64,000 nucleotides of DNA from contig CM068316.1 of NCBI GenBank assembly GCA_034766995.1, positions 27,926,606-27,990,605 on the forward strand. Direction: 5' to 3'. Below are positions 25,691-45,945 of this stretch, piece by piece. The notes beneath the pieces are model-generated. The model was given only the letters and a program-made list of their open reading frames with translations. It did not search any database and was not told the origin of the DNA. Every line of letters begins with the position of its first letter. The first letter of the stretch is position 1. The position numbers and the translations under genes are program-made. The stretch comes from Acanthacorydalis orientalis (taxonomy: Eukaryota; Arthropoda; Insecta; Megaloptera; Corydalidae).

Positions 25691-26039
25691 AATCTAATGC
25701 CACTGCCACAAAGAGTGCTAAAATTGATTCCCCTTCCAGTAGTGAATTACCAGAAATATTCATGAAAGGTGATTATTTCTTTAAGGACCAGCATTGGTAA
25801 ATTGATGGCGTGGACCACCATCGAATAAAAATAGATTATTAACAACAAAAGTTGACGCATAATAATTTATTTTCATTTCTTATACAAAATTAAATTTTAT
25901 CTAACGTACGGTTAGAAGTTTAGCGGATTATCACCACTTAGATGTTTGCATGTTATAACTGCTTTATACAACGACTGTTTCAAGGAACGGCCATTAGTCC
26001 TGCACCAATTACGATCGTTCTATATTCTCTATTCAGGTT

Positions 26040-26590
26040 ACTATATCATAGCACATATTTGTCTTTAAAGCTCTTCATTTTCTTTGCTACTTACATGCTT
26101 CCAATCTAATCACAGCCATATGTTGTCGTTCCGTTTTATTCAAGTGCTTAAATATTTTGCACCGTCTTAATAGTGTGTTAATTTCCCAAAGAAATACAGA
26201 CTTTTTTGTTTGTGTCTTCTAGTATTTGTTATGTTACTTCATCTTAAAGTTGTCTCTTTATCATTTGCCTCTTCTTTTTCTGTAATATATCTTCAAATGC
26301 TAGTATGTTTTTCAAATTCAATACTTCTAGATTTTTTTGTAGTTTTCTATTCCAGGTCGAATTGATTAGGAATTGAAGTCACGTTTTTTGCAGATCTTTC
26401 CATTCGCAGTGTATTAGGCTTACATAATATTATACGGCCAGATACTTGATGTAAATGCTAATTTTTTTCCTACTACTATAAGAGTTGGCCCTGTAGACGT
26501 CGATTTGCTTATCCTCAGTGTTTCTTTGTAGAAATTGTTTGATATTGCCTCCAATTCCTTTATTAGTCCGTTTGCATACCATACTTTAAT
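26040..26590 (-). pseudogene. Possible LINE reverse transcriptase C-terminal relic
   Basis: On the minus strand, broken frames read YANGLIKELEAISNNFYKET near 26590, and further on KSLYFFGKLTHY followed by KRNDNIWL near 26110-26230. The order 'FYKETLR...' then 'FFGHL.RM...TTxWI' is like the region after the polymerase core in some insect LINEs. There are many stops and no catalytic motif, so this is a weak call; chance similarity in decayed DNA is possible. Confidence 0.3.
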
Positions 26591-26650
26591 ACTATATCAA
26601 CTGTAAATATTTATTAAATAATCTGAACATAGAACTGTATATGATAAGTA

Positions 26651-26694
26651 AGAGAGCTACATACATGTAACTGATGTTAACCAATCAGAACAGA
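26651..26694 (-). promoter_or_regulatory. Promoter-like repeat, copy 1 (CCAAT words, pointing left)
   Basis: On the minus strand, two GATTGG (inverted CCAAT) words precede ACATGTATGTAGCTCTCT and a weak TATA-like TCATATAC. The 44-base core matches 29054-29097 in inverted orientation at about 41 of 44 positions. The reading direction points towards the possible LINE relic at 26040-26590. Confidence 0.4.
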
Positions 26695-26815
26695 GATCTC
26701 ATCAGCCAATCAGAATACGAATAAAAATGACGGCATGGGACAGTTTTTTACTTTTAGAGAGAAAGCTATGATTGATTCAATTTGAATGCACAGTATTATT
26801 GTTTACATCTAATAT

Positions 26816-26823
<8 letters not shown>

Positions 26824-26883
<60 letters not shown>
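26824..26883. repeat. (AT)n microsatellite
   Basis: A pure AT run of about 60 bases. Confidence 0.95.
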
Positions 26884-26886
<3 letters not shown>

Positions 26887-26977
26887 ATTTAATTTTAATT
26901 TTATAAATCAGGGTATATACTGACTTGCCAAAGTCGGACTTTGACTGAAGACGGCCGGGTAAAGTCGTACTTTGCTG

Positions 26978-26978
<1 letters not shown>

Positions 26979-27057
<79 letters not shown>
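26979..27057. repeat. (AT)n microsatellite with one interruption
   Basis: About 78 bases of AT with a single AA break near 27020. A small GC-richer patch (AAGTCGGACTTTG, then AAGTCGTACTTTG) lies just upstream at 26931-26973. Confidence 0.95.
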
Positions 27058-27061
<4 letters not shown>

Positions 27062-27548
27062 TATATTTGTATGTAGAGCCAAATTTACATTGAACAATAC
27101 AATGCTGAGTATATTTCCTTGCTATAGCCGTTACTCGTTATGTTAATGACAGGATAATTCCATCTAAAAATGATCTGATTCAATAAATCCCAATTATATG
27201 TTCATGAATTATATTAGATTGTAATAAGTAAGATTGTAATAAATAAAACGTATCAAATACTAGTATTAATATAAATATAGTCTTTATTTAAATTAAAAAA
27301 AAAACAGTTACCAGCAATACATTTATACAGGCAAAAAACAGTACTTGATTTTTAAGATGACTAGGACATTTATTTCACTCGTCATAAAAAAAGGTTTACT
27401 ATCAGTTATGCAAAAAATGACACTCTTAGAGAAATATAAGTCTGTAGGAATATAAATTAACTAAAATTTATTGCAACAGTTGTTTACTATAGTCTTTAAC
27501 TTATTACATTTGTGCCTTCTTTAGTCTATTACAGTTTTACAGAATAAA

Positions 27549-27549
<1 letters not shown>
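27058..27549. other. AT-rich stretch, nothing recognised
   Basis: No feature was seen. Confidence 0.5.
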
Positions 27550-27646
<97 letters not shown>

Positions 27647-27650
27647 GTGC
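27550..27650. repeat. Compound microsatellite (AT)n(GT)n
   Basis: About 60 bases of AT run straight into about 40 bases of GT with one GC interruption. The 87-codon minus frame here is this repeat read as Tyr-Ile and His-Thr. Confidence 0.95.
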
Positions 27651-28040
27651 ATATAAATCTTTTTTAACTTTAAATCTGAATCCTGGCCTGAAACAACTGT
27701 AAAGCTTCAGACAGTCATGCGCCGACAAAACACAGCTGGAGATCGACTTTACGTTCACATTAGCTGATTTTAGCCGGTTTCCGTCCATAATCCCTGACAT
27801 CTGCCCGATAAAATTTAAAACATTATTTGTTTAGCTAGGAAAAACATTTTTTTAAATGATTTCTGTACTCATTTTTTCTACTGGATTAAAAAGTCAACAG
27901 TACATTGAAGCTAATAAATTAGAGATTTTTACAAATAATCACTGATTAAAACTCATATTTGTTGTTTTCGCTTTCATTCATTAATTTCTTTCTCTCTGTA
28001 ATTTTTTGGAAATATATTTTTTACAAATATTGCATATCTT

Positions 28041-28044
<4 letters not shown>

Positions 28045-28118
<74 letters not shown>
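28045..28118. repeat. (AT)n microsatellite
   Basis: A pure AT run of about 74 bases. Confidence 0.95.
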
Positions 28119-28120
<2 letters not shown>

Positions 28121-29053
28121 AAGTGAAACGTTTATAAAATAATATAATTGTTAATAATTTCATCCCAGTATTTAATTAAATAATTTTATGTTGACAGGCC
28201 ACCTTTTGTAAGTATATTTTTGTAATTTTTTTAGTGTAAGATATTTTTTTAATCTTAATTTTATTCCAGTCTTTTAATAATTTGCTTTCACATCATTATT
28301 ATTATGAATTTTATCTATGATTATGAATGTCATGTTTTTTGATTTTTTAAGATAATTCTAAAATTTTCCATTGAATACACATCAATAATTATTAATCTTA
28401 TACCAAGTAACATTAATTTCAATATCGTGATGAAGTTAATAAAAAAAACTGTGTTTACCTAGGTTAAAACCGTTTTTTTTTTATTACAGGCAGTTACTAA
28501 TAACTACTTGTAATTTTCCTTAAAAATATCTAAATAAATATTTCGATTCAATATTTGGTCGATGAAATCTAAATTTTTGATTCCAGATCCTGACATAAAA
28601 CCGTATACTAACACTCATTTCTCTTTATATTACACAAATGTATCTAAAAATGTTTATTTTAATTATTTAGTAGGGTTTTTTGTGCAAAATTATCTTTCTA
28701 ACTGCTTCTAAAATATGAAATTCTTGCTACTCTATAAAAATTACAGCTTTCATATTTTAAAATTTTTGTTTAAATTCTCATTTGATAACAATAAACTTTC
28801 AATATTATCTTTTTGTTTGGAAATAGTTTTTGTTCAGTTACTCGACCCTTACTGCTACACTGGTCAAAGTGCAAAAACAACATTTTTTTCTATACTTAAA
28901 AAATAATTTCATCGTAAAATTTTAATAAAACATTTATTTTTATTTTTCGTGTAGATCACCTTCTCCCCTCCCCACTCAATACACTCTACAATTAGCACGT
29001 TAACCATTTCCATTCCCGATCATTAATGATTGGTTAATGGATATCGCGTGGTT
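28119..29053. other. AT-rich stretch, nothing recognised
   Basis: The 63-codon plus frame 28715-28906 (Phe/Leu-rich) has no recognised relative. Confidence 0.45.
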
Positions 29054-29097
29054 TCTGTTCTGATTGGTTGACATCAGACACATGTATGTAGCTCTCT
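29054..29097 (+). promoter_or_regulatory. Promoter-like repeat, copy 2 (CCAAT words, pointing right)
   Basis: The plus strand has ATTGGTT words at 29031 and 29063 and then the repeat core. Directly after it comes a TATATAAC word at 29104-29111, roughly 40 bases beyond the nearer CCAAT word. It is the inverted partner of 26651-26694. A solo LTR or element leader is the likeliest source; a host promoter is an alternative. Confidence 0.4.
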
Positions 29098-29890
29098 CAC
29101 GATATATAACGGAAGAGGTGTGTACGATTTCAATGTAAAACTGATGACATTTATTCAAAATATTGAATCCACTGAATCTTCAGAGTAAAAAAATTGCATA
29201 TTTTAACATTATATTTTGTTGTTAATTTTTACAAAACTTTACCAATAAAAATGGTACGACTTACAATTTATGTAGATTATTTGTGCGTATAATTTGTTAA
29301 TTTCTGTTATTTGTCAGCAAGAAAGAGTGAATCCTCCCCTCGGTGGTCGAACCCGTCTATCAGCAAGTAGGAAGCAGAGCTCTGGCAATTAAAAAATATT
29401 AACTGTTCTATGAAAAAAATTAGATGAAATATTGTTAACTTAGCATTTATTTGTCCTTAATAATTAAAAGTAAAAATTATATCAATTCAAATAAATATAT
29501 TTAATTTTTATATATTCTTATTTACAATTACCTGAAATTGAAAGAGGTTTATTCAATTTCAACATTCTATTTTCCTATCTTAGATATAGTGGTACCCATC
29601 TTCTATTTGTACATCAAACTTTATGTATATGTATTTTTTTTCATTGAAATATTTATTTAAAACTCTATAAGTCTGAGATAGCGATTTATTAAACGCAGAA
29701 ACACAAAATGTATTAACGGAGTCCTTTTCATTTTATATAAATTTTATCATTGTGATGATCAAGATTTTCTTTCGCTATTTGTCGCTATTTACATTTTTCA
29801 ATTAAATATGAACTAAACATTACACGCAACTTTATTAAAAAGGATGACATGCACAATAACAATGACTCAGTTCACATTACAATAAAAAAG

Positions 29891-29932
<42 letters not shown>

Positions 29933-30730
29933 ATAATACATAAGAATTATAATTTTTTATTGTTACGAACATTAAAACTGTTATTAAAATACAATCACAA
30001 ACAGATATGATATATGTTCTTTTTAAAAAAATTAGTAAATATAGAATAAAAAAATATATAAAATAAAAAAAGATTCATATATAGTAATTTTTTTCTGAAT
30101 GAGAATATTATATTTCGTTTAAATATTATTATAACGGTGAATAAAATTTCAAAAAGTTACAATCGAGTAAAATATAAGTTTTAGTAAACTAATAAAAATA
30201 GAATCATGATTTCAGACTGAAAATTGAAATCTCTAAATGTTTGATGACAATGAAACAGCACTACTTTTAAATTAAAATCTTTTCTGAATTTAGATAATTC
30301 ATAATTTATAGAAAATATAATAGAAGAATTGTTATTTTAGTCATTGCTAAAGATAATAATACACTGTAGTTTATTATTATTAATTTTTAATGTTCAATAA
30401 AGAATTATGCGTTGTAAGTGCATTTTACTTAGGTAAGGTATAAAATAAAAGTTTATCAAGTTGATAAAGTGAATACCTGTTGAATATTTGCTACATACGA
30501 ATTTTCTTAACAAAATACACACCGCTCAGTATTTTTTGCAAGAATATGCAAGAATGAACAATGAGAAGTTCTACTCCTCCTCCAACCGACACCTTGACTT
30601 TTGGTACCATGTAATGGAGAAATATGTATAAATGGATATAACAAATAATAATAATATTAAAAACAAATAAAGATAACCCTCTAATTGACATTAAACTTCT
30701 ATATTTGTGCAATAAGAAAATTATAACATA
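29098..30730. other. AT-rich stretch with one microsatellite
   Basis: (AT)n lies at 29892-29928. No coding signal was recognised. Confidence 0.5.
29892..29928. repeat. (AT)n microsatellite
   Basis: A pure AT run of about 37 bases. Confidence 0.95.
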
Positions 30731-30744
30731 TATCTCTCTCTCTC

Positions 30745-30788
<44 letters not shown>
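30731..30788. repeat. Compound (TC)n(TA)n microsatellite
   Basis: About 18 bases of TC-type repeat followed by about 40 bases of TA. Confidence 0.93.
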
Positions 30789-30795
<7 letters not shown>

Positions 30796-30990
30796 TAATA
30801 ATAATTAGAATAGAAAAGTATGTTAAAGTTATTATTGTTTTATAGCCATTATCAATACTTATTAAACAAATAATAATTTTCATGTATAAATGAAAAACAA
30901 AATTAAAGTAATAATTTATTTTGAAAAAAATACATTTTGGATTTTTGGTGTTTAATAATCGAAACCTATAAAATTATTATTTATATTTTA

Positions 30991-30998
<8 letters not shown>

Positions 30999-31068
<70 letters not shown>
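30999..31068. repeat. (AT)n microsatellite
   Basis: A pure AT run of about 70 bases. Confidence 0.95.
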
Positions 31069-31074
<6 letters not shown>

Positions 31075-31439
31075 CAACAACTTATATGTGACGATAAAAA
31101 CGAATAGTTATAATAATACCATACTGCTAACTAGGAGAGATAAAACGTCTTTCCACTTTTACTTGATATTCTATTTGGAAGAAAATACAAGGTATATTTG
31201 ACAGTTGTTCCATCTCATTGTCTGGTAAAAATTAAAATTGTTTTGTCTCAGCTCATAATTTTTCAGTACTGATTTTCAAAATTTACTTTAGAAATTTTAA
31301 AAATTTATTTTTCTTTATAGGTCTATGCACAAATATTAATTTCTCCACGCATTTGGAAAACATGAGTCTCAGCCTATTATCATATTACTTTATTCGTGTA
31401 TGAACATGACTCTGTTTTTTTTCTGCTTCAGTATTTTTT

Positions 31440-31650
31440 GAAATGAAACTTCGATGGGCACGTTAGCGAGGGGTAAAATCATACGGCGTGCACTAAAAAT
31501 GTTACCATGAACGTAGCCGCGAACGAGAAAGATGGAGCGAATATGGCTGCAAAGGTTCGAGACAGAGAGAGGGACTGCGCGCAGAGATACTGTGCTGAGA
31601 AATACGGACACTGCAGCAGTTACTGTAGGTAGCAATATCACTCGTTACAA
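31440..31650. other. GC-richer patch, probably part of a repeat
   Basis: CpG-bearing sequence (GATGGGCACGTTAGCGAGGG and onward) carries an 83-codon minus frame (31390-31641) with no motif I can name. It sits just upstream of the endonuclease relic at 31700-32537, in the same compositional island. It may be the 5' part of the same element. Confidence 0.35.
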
Positions 31651-31699
31651 GCATACAAGGACTCTACCATAAATAAAGTATATCTACATTGTAACGCGT

Positions 31700-32537
31700 G
31701 ATAATGTAGCCAGGTTTTATCATGGTTGACGAGTGGCAACTTCAATGAGCTCCCTACAGGAGGAATTTCGTAGATTATCTGTTAATCGACTGGTGACAAT
31801 AAAGAATATTACTAGATTTCATCCGTAGCAAGAGAGGATTCTCAATTTCTTCCTTAAATTGTCAAAGTTTTTCGTGCTCACTCAGCCGACCTCACTGACA
31901 CAGTTATTCAGCAATCAAACCCAATGTTTCTTTCGGAGACTTAGCTAAACAATGAGGATCGAATCGATATCTCTAATTTCAATTGTGTTGTTCAATATAA
32001 ACGTCCAACCGTTCGATCAGAAAGAGTGGAGGTTTATCGCAAATCTAGTGACACAGCTAATGTTGTTAGTCTTCACATGGATTGTAATTTTCAAAAAACA
32101 CAATCGATAGGAGTAATAACAACAGCTGTTGGAGATATATGTGCTGCTCAATGTGTTGCGGAAAATGGAATGGTCATCTTGATGGTCGCCATCTACATTT
32201 CATCAAATCAGAAAATCGAAGACATCATGAAATTCATACACAGTACTTTATTAATCTATACTGTCGAAGGAGCAAATCTAGTCGATGATTTTGAGCGGAG
32301 ACTTTAACGTTAACTTTTCTTCTGATGCCCCTACCATTAATTGAATTTCTCCGTGCAAAATTGAATTTAAATATTGTTAATAATCCTAATGAAGCAACTC
32401 CAAGATCAGGAACTACAATCAATGCAGTATTCTCGAGATTTCTCGATACATTTTTGTCAAAACTTTTTATATCATATTTTAGTGATCATAAACTGATTGC
32501 CTTATTTTTAGAATATTTACAAATTGAATCAGAATAA
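31700..32537 (+). pseudogene. Endonuclease/exonuclease/phosphatase-fold endonuclease relic of a mobile element
   Basis: The plus strand reads FRRLSVNRLVTIKNITRFHP near 31770, then after a shift AHSADLTDTVIQQSNPMFLS followed by a stop where Trp is expected (ETW). Next comes an open frame with DISNFNCVVQYKRP and MVILMVAIYISSNQKIEDIM (32026-32307). After a further shift come LSGDFNVNF, GTTINAVFSRFLD and SYFSDHKLI (to 32537). GDFN and SDH are catalytic motifs of the fold; the expected Asp of GTTIDAVFSR has become Asn. This type occurs in arthropod LINEs and in Helitron-related elements. No polymerase or helicase follows, so the source element cannot be decided. Confidence 0.82.
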
Positions 32538-34542
32538 AATTATATTTTTCACTGCCTTCTTCATATAATTAAACATGTAATTTATAGTAATGCACCATTC
32601 CCTATTTAATTATAGAATGTCTTATTTATATTATTGAACCTGTAATTTATAACAATCCTCCCTTCCCTACATCTACACAAAAATATTGAAGTTTCACTTC
32701 TATCATGTGTACATGAGCACACACACCCTTTTTTTCACTAAATATTAATAAAAGAAAATAGTATTTGAGTCAAATGTGAAACTTGAACTTATCTGTAAAT
32801 GAAATCCTCCTCTAGAATTCTATTTTTATTTAAATGTTCATAAGTGAAATTTATACAAAAATGTTTGTGTATTTAGATGCTTCATTGCTATTGTATTATG
32901 AGTTTGCTTTTTGAAGACACATTTTATTGTTTTAGTATTGTACTTCTTCCCAGTTTTATTTTCAACTTTAATAGTTTTTTCATGCCACTAATTTTGTGGG
33001 TTTGTTTCACTTCTTTATGGTAAGTTCTTACTCACCAAAATTTTTATTGTCTTTCTTGTGTTGTCTTTCATTCATATTACTTTTAATTATAGGTTGAACA
33101 GTAAATGTCTTTTTATTGACTTATCTTACAATTTTATCTTTAATTACTTTTAAAATAAAAAATTATTAGTTTCTTCTTCGATGATTACACATTGGTTCAT
33201 TTTTGTTTTAAATAATAATTAGTAAATGAATGTGTAATGTTAGGCATAAAATTAATTTGATGCCTTTAAAACGAATCAATTATAACTCTTTTAAATTAAA
33301 ATATTTTATTGTCATTTTAGGATTTGAAAGTGCCAATATTAATATTTAAAAACATTGTAAACATTTACAAACGTTACAAAACGTTAATGGACATGATAGC
33401 GTCCAAAAAGTAGCATATTGTGCATTACATACTTTTCACATCCCAGTTGAAAAAATGCTGTAGAAGCCGTGGGAGTAATTTGTTCAGCTTTGGAGGAAGT
33501 TGTTGTGACGCATAAAATATGCGTCAATAAAATTTCAGTAAATTTATTACAAATTTCACCAAAGAAAGTGGATTATTGAATCTATGAGTTACTATAATCA
33601 TCAATTCTTTTTAAGGAATGAAATAAAAATAGAATGGTAGTTGACAAAAAGTTGTAAAATTATTTTCTTTATTTAAAAGGTTAAAAGTTTAAATTTAATT
33701 TCCTACTCTACTGAAAAATAAATACAACTATAAGTTCAATTTCAATTATTAGTATGTTTTTACATATACTGTTATTATAAAACATAAAAATCCCAATGTC
33801 GAATATAAATGATAGCAAATATTAATAAGAAAATGGTCAGTTTCTCTACATTGTCTATATCCATATTTTATGAATATAGCAAAATCTCTATGAATTTCTT
33901 TATTGTTTACAACAACATTTTAAAAAGTTAATTATAGTGGAAAGTTTTTTTATAGAATGATTTGATTTTTCTGGGAAATGGATTGTAATTCGGTAAGAAA
34001 TAAATTATTAATTGTGCTATTATGCTAGGAAAAGATGATTGATTTAAAGGAACTATAAATATAAAATTTCTATTATAAGTGAACATAAGGTCTTTCATTA
34101 GCAGGTCGTTATTTCTATAAATATGATAGAATTTATCTAATTAGTCAGTATTTTACAATTTATGTTATAATTGGTTTGTATAATTTTTAAAATGCAGGTT
34201 AATAATTCAACAATAATATGAAAAATAGATATATTTGAAAAATACTTTTAAATTGTCAACTTTCTTATTTTTTTTATTTAGTATCTTAATAATTAGAAGC
34301 CTATTTATATACATATACACTATAATACAAAAAATAACACAATAATAAAATTTTAGAGATACAAATTAAACTACAATGAAATGATATAATAAAAAAACTT
34401 AAAATTTCTATTGATATTACATCTCAAAACTTTTGAAATAGTTACTGTTATAAAAAACAACATACATTTGTATTGAGTTAAACTATAGAGTATATATAAA
34501 ATTACTGGAATTAAAAATGGAAGATAAAATGCTTTTTATGTT
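32538..34542. other. AT-rich stretch downstream of MINPP1
   Basis: This includes the presumed 3' flank of the MINPP1 gene; on the minus strand the first clear AATAAA is near 34276. A perfect 9-bp-stem hairpin (TGACGCATA/TATGCGTCA) lies at 33506-33526. Just before it, 33463-33500 resembles a fragment at 45720-45760 on the minus strand, probably a shared mariner N-terminal relic (VEAVGVICSALEE). Confidence 0.5.
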
Positions 34543-41652
<7,110 letters not shown>

Positions 41653-42627
41653 CTAAAAGAATGAGTTTTGATAAAAGCCAATTTAAAAAAAAATAAATTA
41701 TGGGTATAAAAAACAAAGCACAGTGCACCTAACCTTAAATTCTAATTTGTTCTATTAATTATTAAAATAAATAATCATGTTTCGTGCTTGGACGTAAACT
41801 GCAATCTATTTTTTACAATAAAATAAATAAAACTAGTCCATAAATGTTAATAAACATTTAGATAACCTGCAAAAGGGTATTTGATTGTAGTAAGAAATCA
41901 AAATAAACGATCATTAATGGCTCGTAATGATAATTATAAACATACTTTACATATGTTTATAATAGTTCGTATTTTAATATGAATTATTATAATCATATTA
42001 TCAATTGAATAACAATTATTCAGTTAATATTTAGTAATATTAATTTGTTTTACATAATTCATAAACCTTAGATTTTAGATACTATCTCTCTCTCTCTCTC
42101 TCTAACTATCTATCTATATCTATATATATGAGTATATACATATATATATATGTATGCATGTATTTTATGTATTTACATATGCTTAATTACAGTCATAGAT
42201 AAATAATCTACATATATCTTGATTACATCTTGATATATATCTTTATTACATCTTCATTACAGTTATATATTCACAAAAGATTCATGTACCACTAACCTTA
42301 GATGGCTCACTGTTTTAAAAAAGTGAGAATTTCACAAATTGAATTAATGTACGATTAACTGAAGCGAACTATTTTAAAAATTGTTAACAAAGCATAATAT
42401 TCTTTAAAAACATTACGTATTTAACACAAAGGTTGGTTATAATTGGTTGGTAAGGAAAACCCAACTATATTTACCTATACCGCAAACTATTAACGATTAA
42501 TTTTTTTCAGGGATTTCCCTTTTTATGTTAAATGTAAAAAAGTTAGTTAAATATAAATTAAATATAAAGAAGTTATTTTTTACCCTATTGTATAAGTATT
42601 TGTATTGTATTAGTATTTTGTTATTTT

Positions 42628-42683
<56 letters not shown>

Positions 42684-43067
42684 TATGTGTATATTGTGTT
42701 ACTTCAAGGATATTTAACGACGATGTGATTAATTGATTGTTACAAAGATACGAAATCTTTTTTAATTATCAATATTTAAAGCTTATAACGTTTACTTTTA
42801 GGTATATAATAATAAAATAATCAAATTCAAGCAAATTTTTAGAAAAAAATAACTAATAAAAATCAATCCACGAATTTATTCGGATAAGTTTGTTTTTATA
42901 ATATAAATTGTATAACTCATTAAATATTTAGTTGGATATGCTTATGAATTAAAAAACACACTTCATTATATTGGCATTGAAATTATATATTTTTTTTCTT
43001 TATCTGGGATCAATTTCGTTTCATCCGTTCTTCAAGTGATGATTAAAAGTGAACAAAGTGAGAACAC
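41653..43067. other. AT-rich flank upstream of MINPP1
   Basis: This is the presumed promoter side of MINPP1, but no clear TATA box or initiator was identified. It holds a (TC)n run at 42084-42102 with TATC words following, and an (AT)n run at 42632-42681. Confidence 0.5.
42632..42681. repeat. (AT)n microsatellite
   Basis: A pure AT run of about 50 bases. Confidence 0.94.
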
Positions 43068-43494
43068 TTAATGTTTTAAATATTGTTTTCTCATTTTAAA
43101 TTTCAATTCATTTAATAGGCGCTCAATAACATTTAGATCTGGTGATTTTAAAGATGTATTGAGTTATTTGTGAGTATTAGAAAAAAAAATTCTTTTAACG
43201 TTGAATTCTTCTAATAACAGTTTTAGTTTCCAGACCTAATTTTCTGATAGTCTCACACATATTATTTTTTAATATATTCAAATATATGTATTTAGTCATG
43301 ATAATGTTAATTTTGTGCAAAAAATAAAGGTTGGGATCGGAATGTCGATCCCAACGTACTGTGTGTTCAAAGCTAAAAAAATCATAACAAAATTTTCTAT
43401 CCGATCTAAAAATACTTATTTTCGACTCATATTTCTTTTTATTCTTCTTTGCTTTATCTTCTATTTTTAATTTAATGAAATATATCGAAATCAC
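43068..43494 (-). pseudogene. Tc1-type transposase C-terminal relic
   Basis: The minus frame from 43494 reads ESKISIFRSDRKF, HTVRWDRHSDPNLYFLHKI and MTKYIYLNILKNNMCETIRK followed by LGLETKTVIRR. After a stop, SPDLNVIERLLNELKFKMRK runs to a stop at 43068. In Tc1 transposases these are DESKFNLFGSDG.. (first Asp), MN..KY..IL..NL, and SPDLNPIEHLW.ELK (third acidic residue, here the Glu of IER). The QDNDPKH block with the second Asp has decayed. Terminal repeats were not found. Confidence 0.8.
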
Positions 43495-43799
43495 AAACTA
43501 TTTACTTACGTGTGGATTAGAAAGCTGAAGAGATAAGACAAAAACAACAAATAAATGACTTGCAATAACTGGAGAATCCTTTAACTAAATGCTTAATCAT
43601 TTTTTCAAATACGTTTTTGTACTTGATTTATGTTATTTGAATCATTGATTTCTGTTAAATTTTGTTCATTTTGTATTATATATTTAAAAGCAGATATTAA
43701 AAAATATAAATATCGACTGTTAAGAAAATAATAAATTGTTTGTTTGTATATTTCTAAAAATTAATTAAATATGTATCTAACCTCTATTCAAATACCTTG

Positions 43800-43844
<45 letters not shown>

Positions 43845-45945
43845 GTTATATTATTTATTTTTACTATTATATTTATATATTAAATATCCGTAAAATCTAT
43901 CAAATAAATAAAACAACCAATACCAATTTATTGTATCAGCTATTTATATGCAAAAATGAAAATTTATACGTAATTTCCATAAATTTTGGTACAATAATAA
44001 TAAAAGTATACACATTCAAATCTTATATGCTTATTAAAAATTAGTATTTACATTATTTATAACTATTATCTTCAACCCAAAAAAAAATAAATAAAATTTA
44101 GATACTAAATTGTTTATAATATAAGAAGTAGATATGCTTCGAAAAACTTAAATATACTCATTATTATATTAGTGTAAATAAAAAAGAAATGCTGCAAAAA
44201 AACAGTAAAAAACACGTGTTGAATGATAAATCAATGCTTGCATCAAGGATTGATAAATGAAGTAAATGCAAGAAAATTGTAACAAAATGATATAATTTTT
44301 TTGAAGGATTATTATCATAGGATTGATTTACTTCAAATATGTTATAAATTATTTGTATGTAATAGAGTTGTGCTTTGATAAAAAGTAAACTCTTATAGAT
44401 TAGTAATAGGTCATTATTCAACACAATAATGCTTTATTATTTAGTCGAAAGGAAATGATAAGTTTAAATGAATACATTTATAAGAGTTAAATTAAAATCA
44501 TTTATCATACGCATTATATTTAATCAATTGAAAAACATATTGGACATAAACCAGTGTAACAAATTATGTATTAAATTATTTATTTTACTGTTTTATAATT
44601 TTATTATAGAGAATGGTTAGTGAAAATACTAAAAAATAAATAATTGAAAAAATTTAAGGCTATAGATTATCAACGATAACGGCAAACAACGGCTCCTAAT
44701 GCTACTCTGTGCTGTTTCCGAGACAATATTTGGTTTCATTGCCATTTTTCCTAAACTTTTATGTTAATAATCTATTGAAGTATAGTATGTACCAATATTA
44801 GATTATTTTGTATATAAACTGGTAATTCACATTATCTTTTCAAACATCATTATTCATTGTGTCCAAACTGCTGTTTAAGGTGGATCTACGGTTATGGACA
44901 ATCCTTAAAAAAGATATGAAACTAAACAATTTTGTTAATTAAGACATGCTGAATGCAATGAAACCAAATTCAAGACGGGTTACCATGTAATTTTTGAGAA
45001 AAGTATCTTTAAAAATGCAACTTTTAACATGGTCTCTTAGACAATAGACAGGAAAATAAACATTTACAAATACAATTTTAAAATAATATTTTCTGTGGCT
45101 TTTGAACATTCAAACATGAATGAAAAGTATAATATGTGGCTTTTATTATCGAAGAAATTGGTCACCCCTGTTGTTGACTCACGAGCACGTTATCAAGAAT
45201 GTAATTTAAAGAATATTCGTGTTTTGCTTACATTGTTTATAGCAGTTAAATGATAGACGCCGGTGGTTATTGTATTTTCTTATCTAATATTGTAATATTA
45301 TATGCATTTATAGTAGTATAATATGGACCGCAATCGGAAAACTCACTTTTTAACACAGTAACAAGTACAGATGGTTTTCTGTGACTGTTTCAATGTAAAT
45401 CTTCATTATTCTGCGAGGCGTGTCTGAGACGTGTCGCACCGCATGTTATAAAGCTTTTGGATTCCAAGCTTTAAATTTCTTAATAAAAATGCAAAAAATT
45501 ATGTATATATGAGAAGTACAAATGAATTCGGTGTCTTTTTTTTATAAAAAGTGAATGTTTACGAAAAATAGAATATATTTCAATCCTTAAAATATCGCCC
45601 ATTATTTTATACAACTTTGTCTCTTTTGTCGAAAAAAAGATGGCGACATTGAGTCGATGAAGTCGTTGTGAATTTTCGACGTCTTCCATTGTTTTTAGTA
45701 TTTTTTGCATGTTTGATGCAACACTGAACAAATCATTCCCGCAGCTTCAGCCGCATTTTTTGGACGCAAGTGGGTTCACGGCTATTATGTGAAGTTATGT
45801 CAACAACTGGCCAAGATATATAGTATTTTTAAATGTTAAGGCTGGCGCTTCAAAATCCTAAAACGACGTGATAATATTTTAATTTAAAACAGAGTTATGA
45901 TTAATTGAAGTTAAAACTACAGATTTAATTTTTACACCATATATA
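43495..45945. other. AT-rich stretch with minor relics
   Basis: (AT)n lies at 43801-43841. A GGTCACCCCTG word at 45161-45171 looks like one end of a hAT element, but no partner end was found. From 45640 to 45771 (minus) the words NAAEAAGMICSVLHQ suggest a mariner N-terminal relic, at low confidence. Confidence 0.4.
43801..43841. repeat. (AT)n microsatellite
   Basis: A pure AT run of about 41 bases. Confidence 0.94.

Noticed and set aside
23862..26010. Terminal inverted repeats for the Tigger relic
   Set aside because: Words like ACAACGACTGTT occur at both sides, but in the same orientation with poor alignment, so end coordinates were not assigned.
29340..29380. GTGGTCGAACCCG resembling a tRNA 3' part on the minus strand
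   Set aside because: The five-base T-stem does not pair, and no D arm or anticodon arm is found at the right distance.
45161..45171. GGTCACCCCTG, like the right end of a hAT element
   Set aside because: No partner end CAGGGGTG and no 8-base target duplication were found within about 2 kb.
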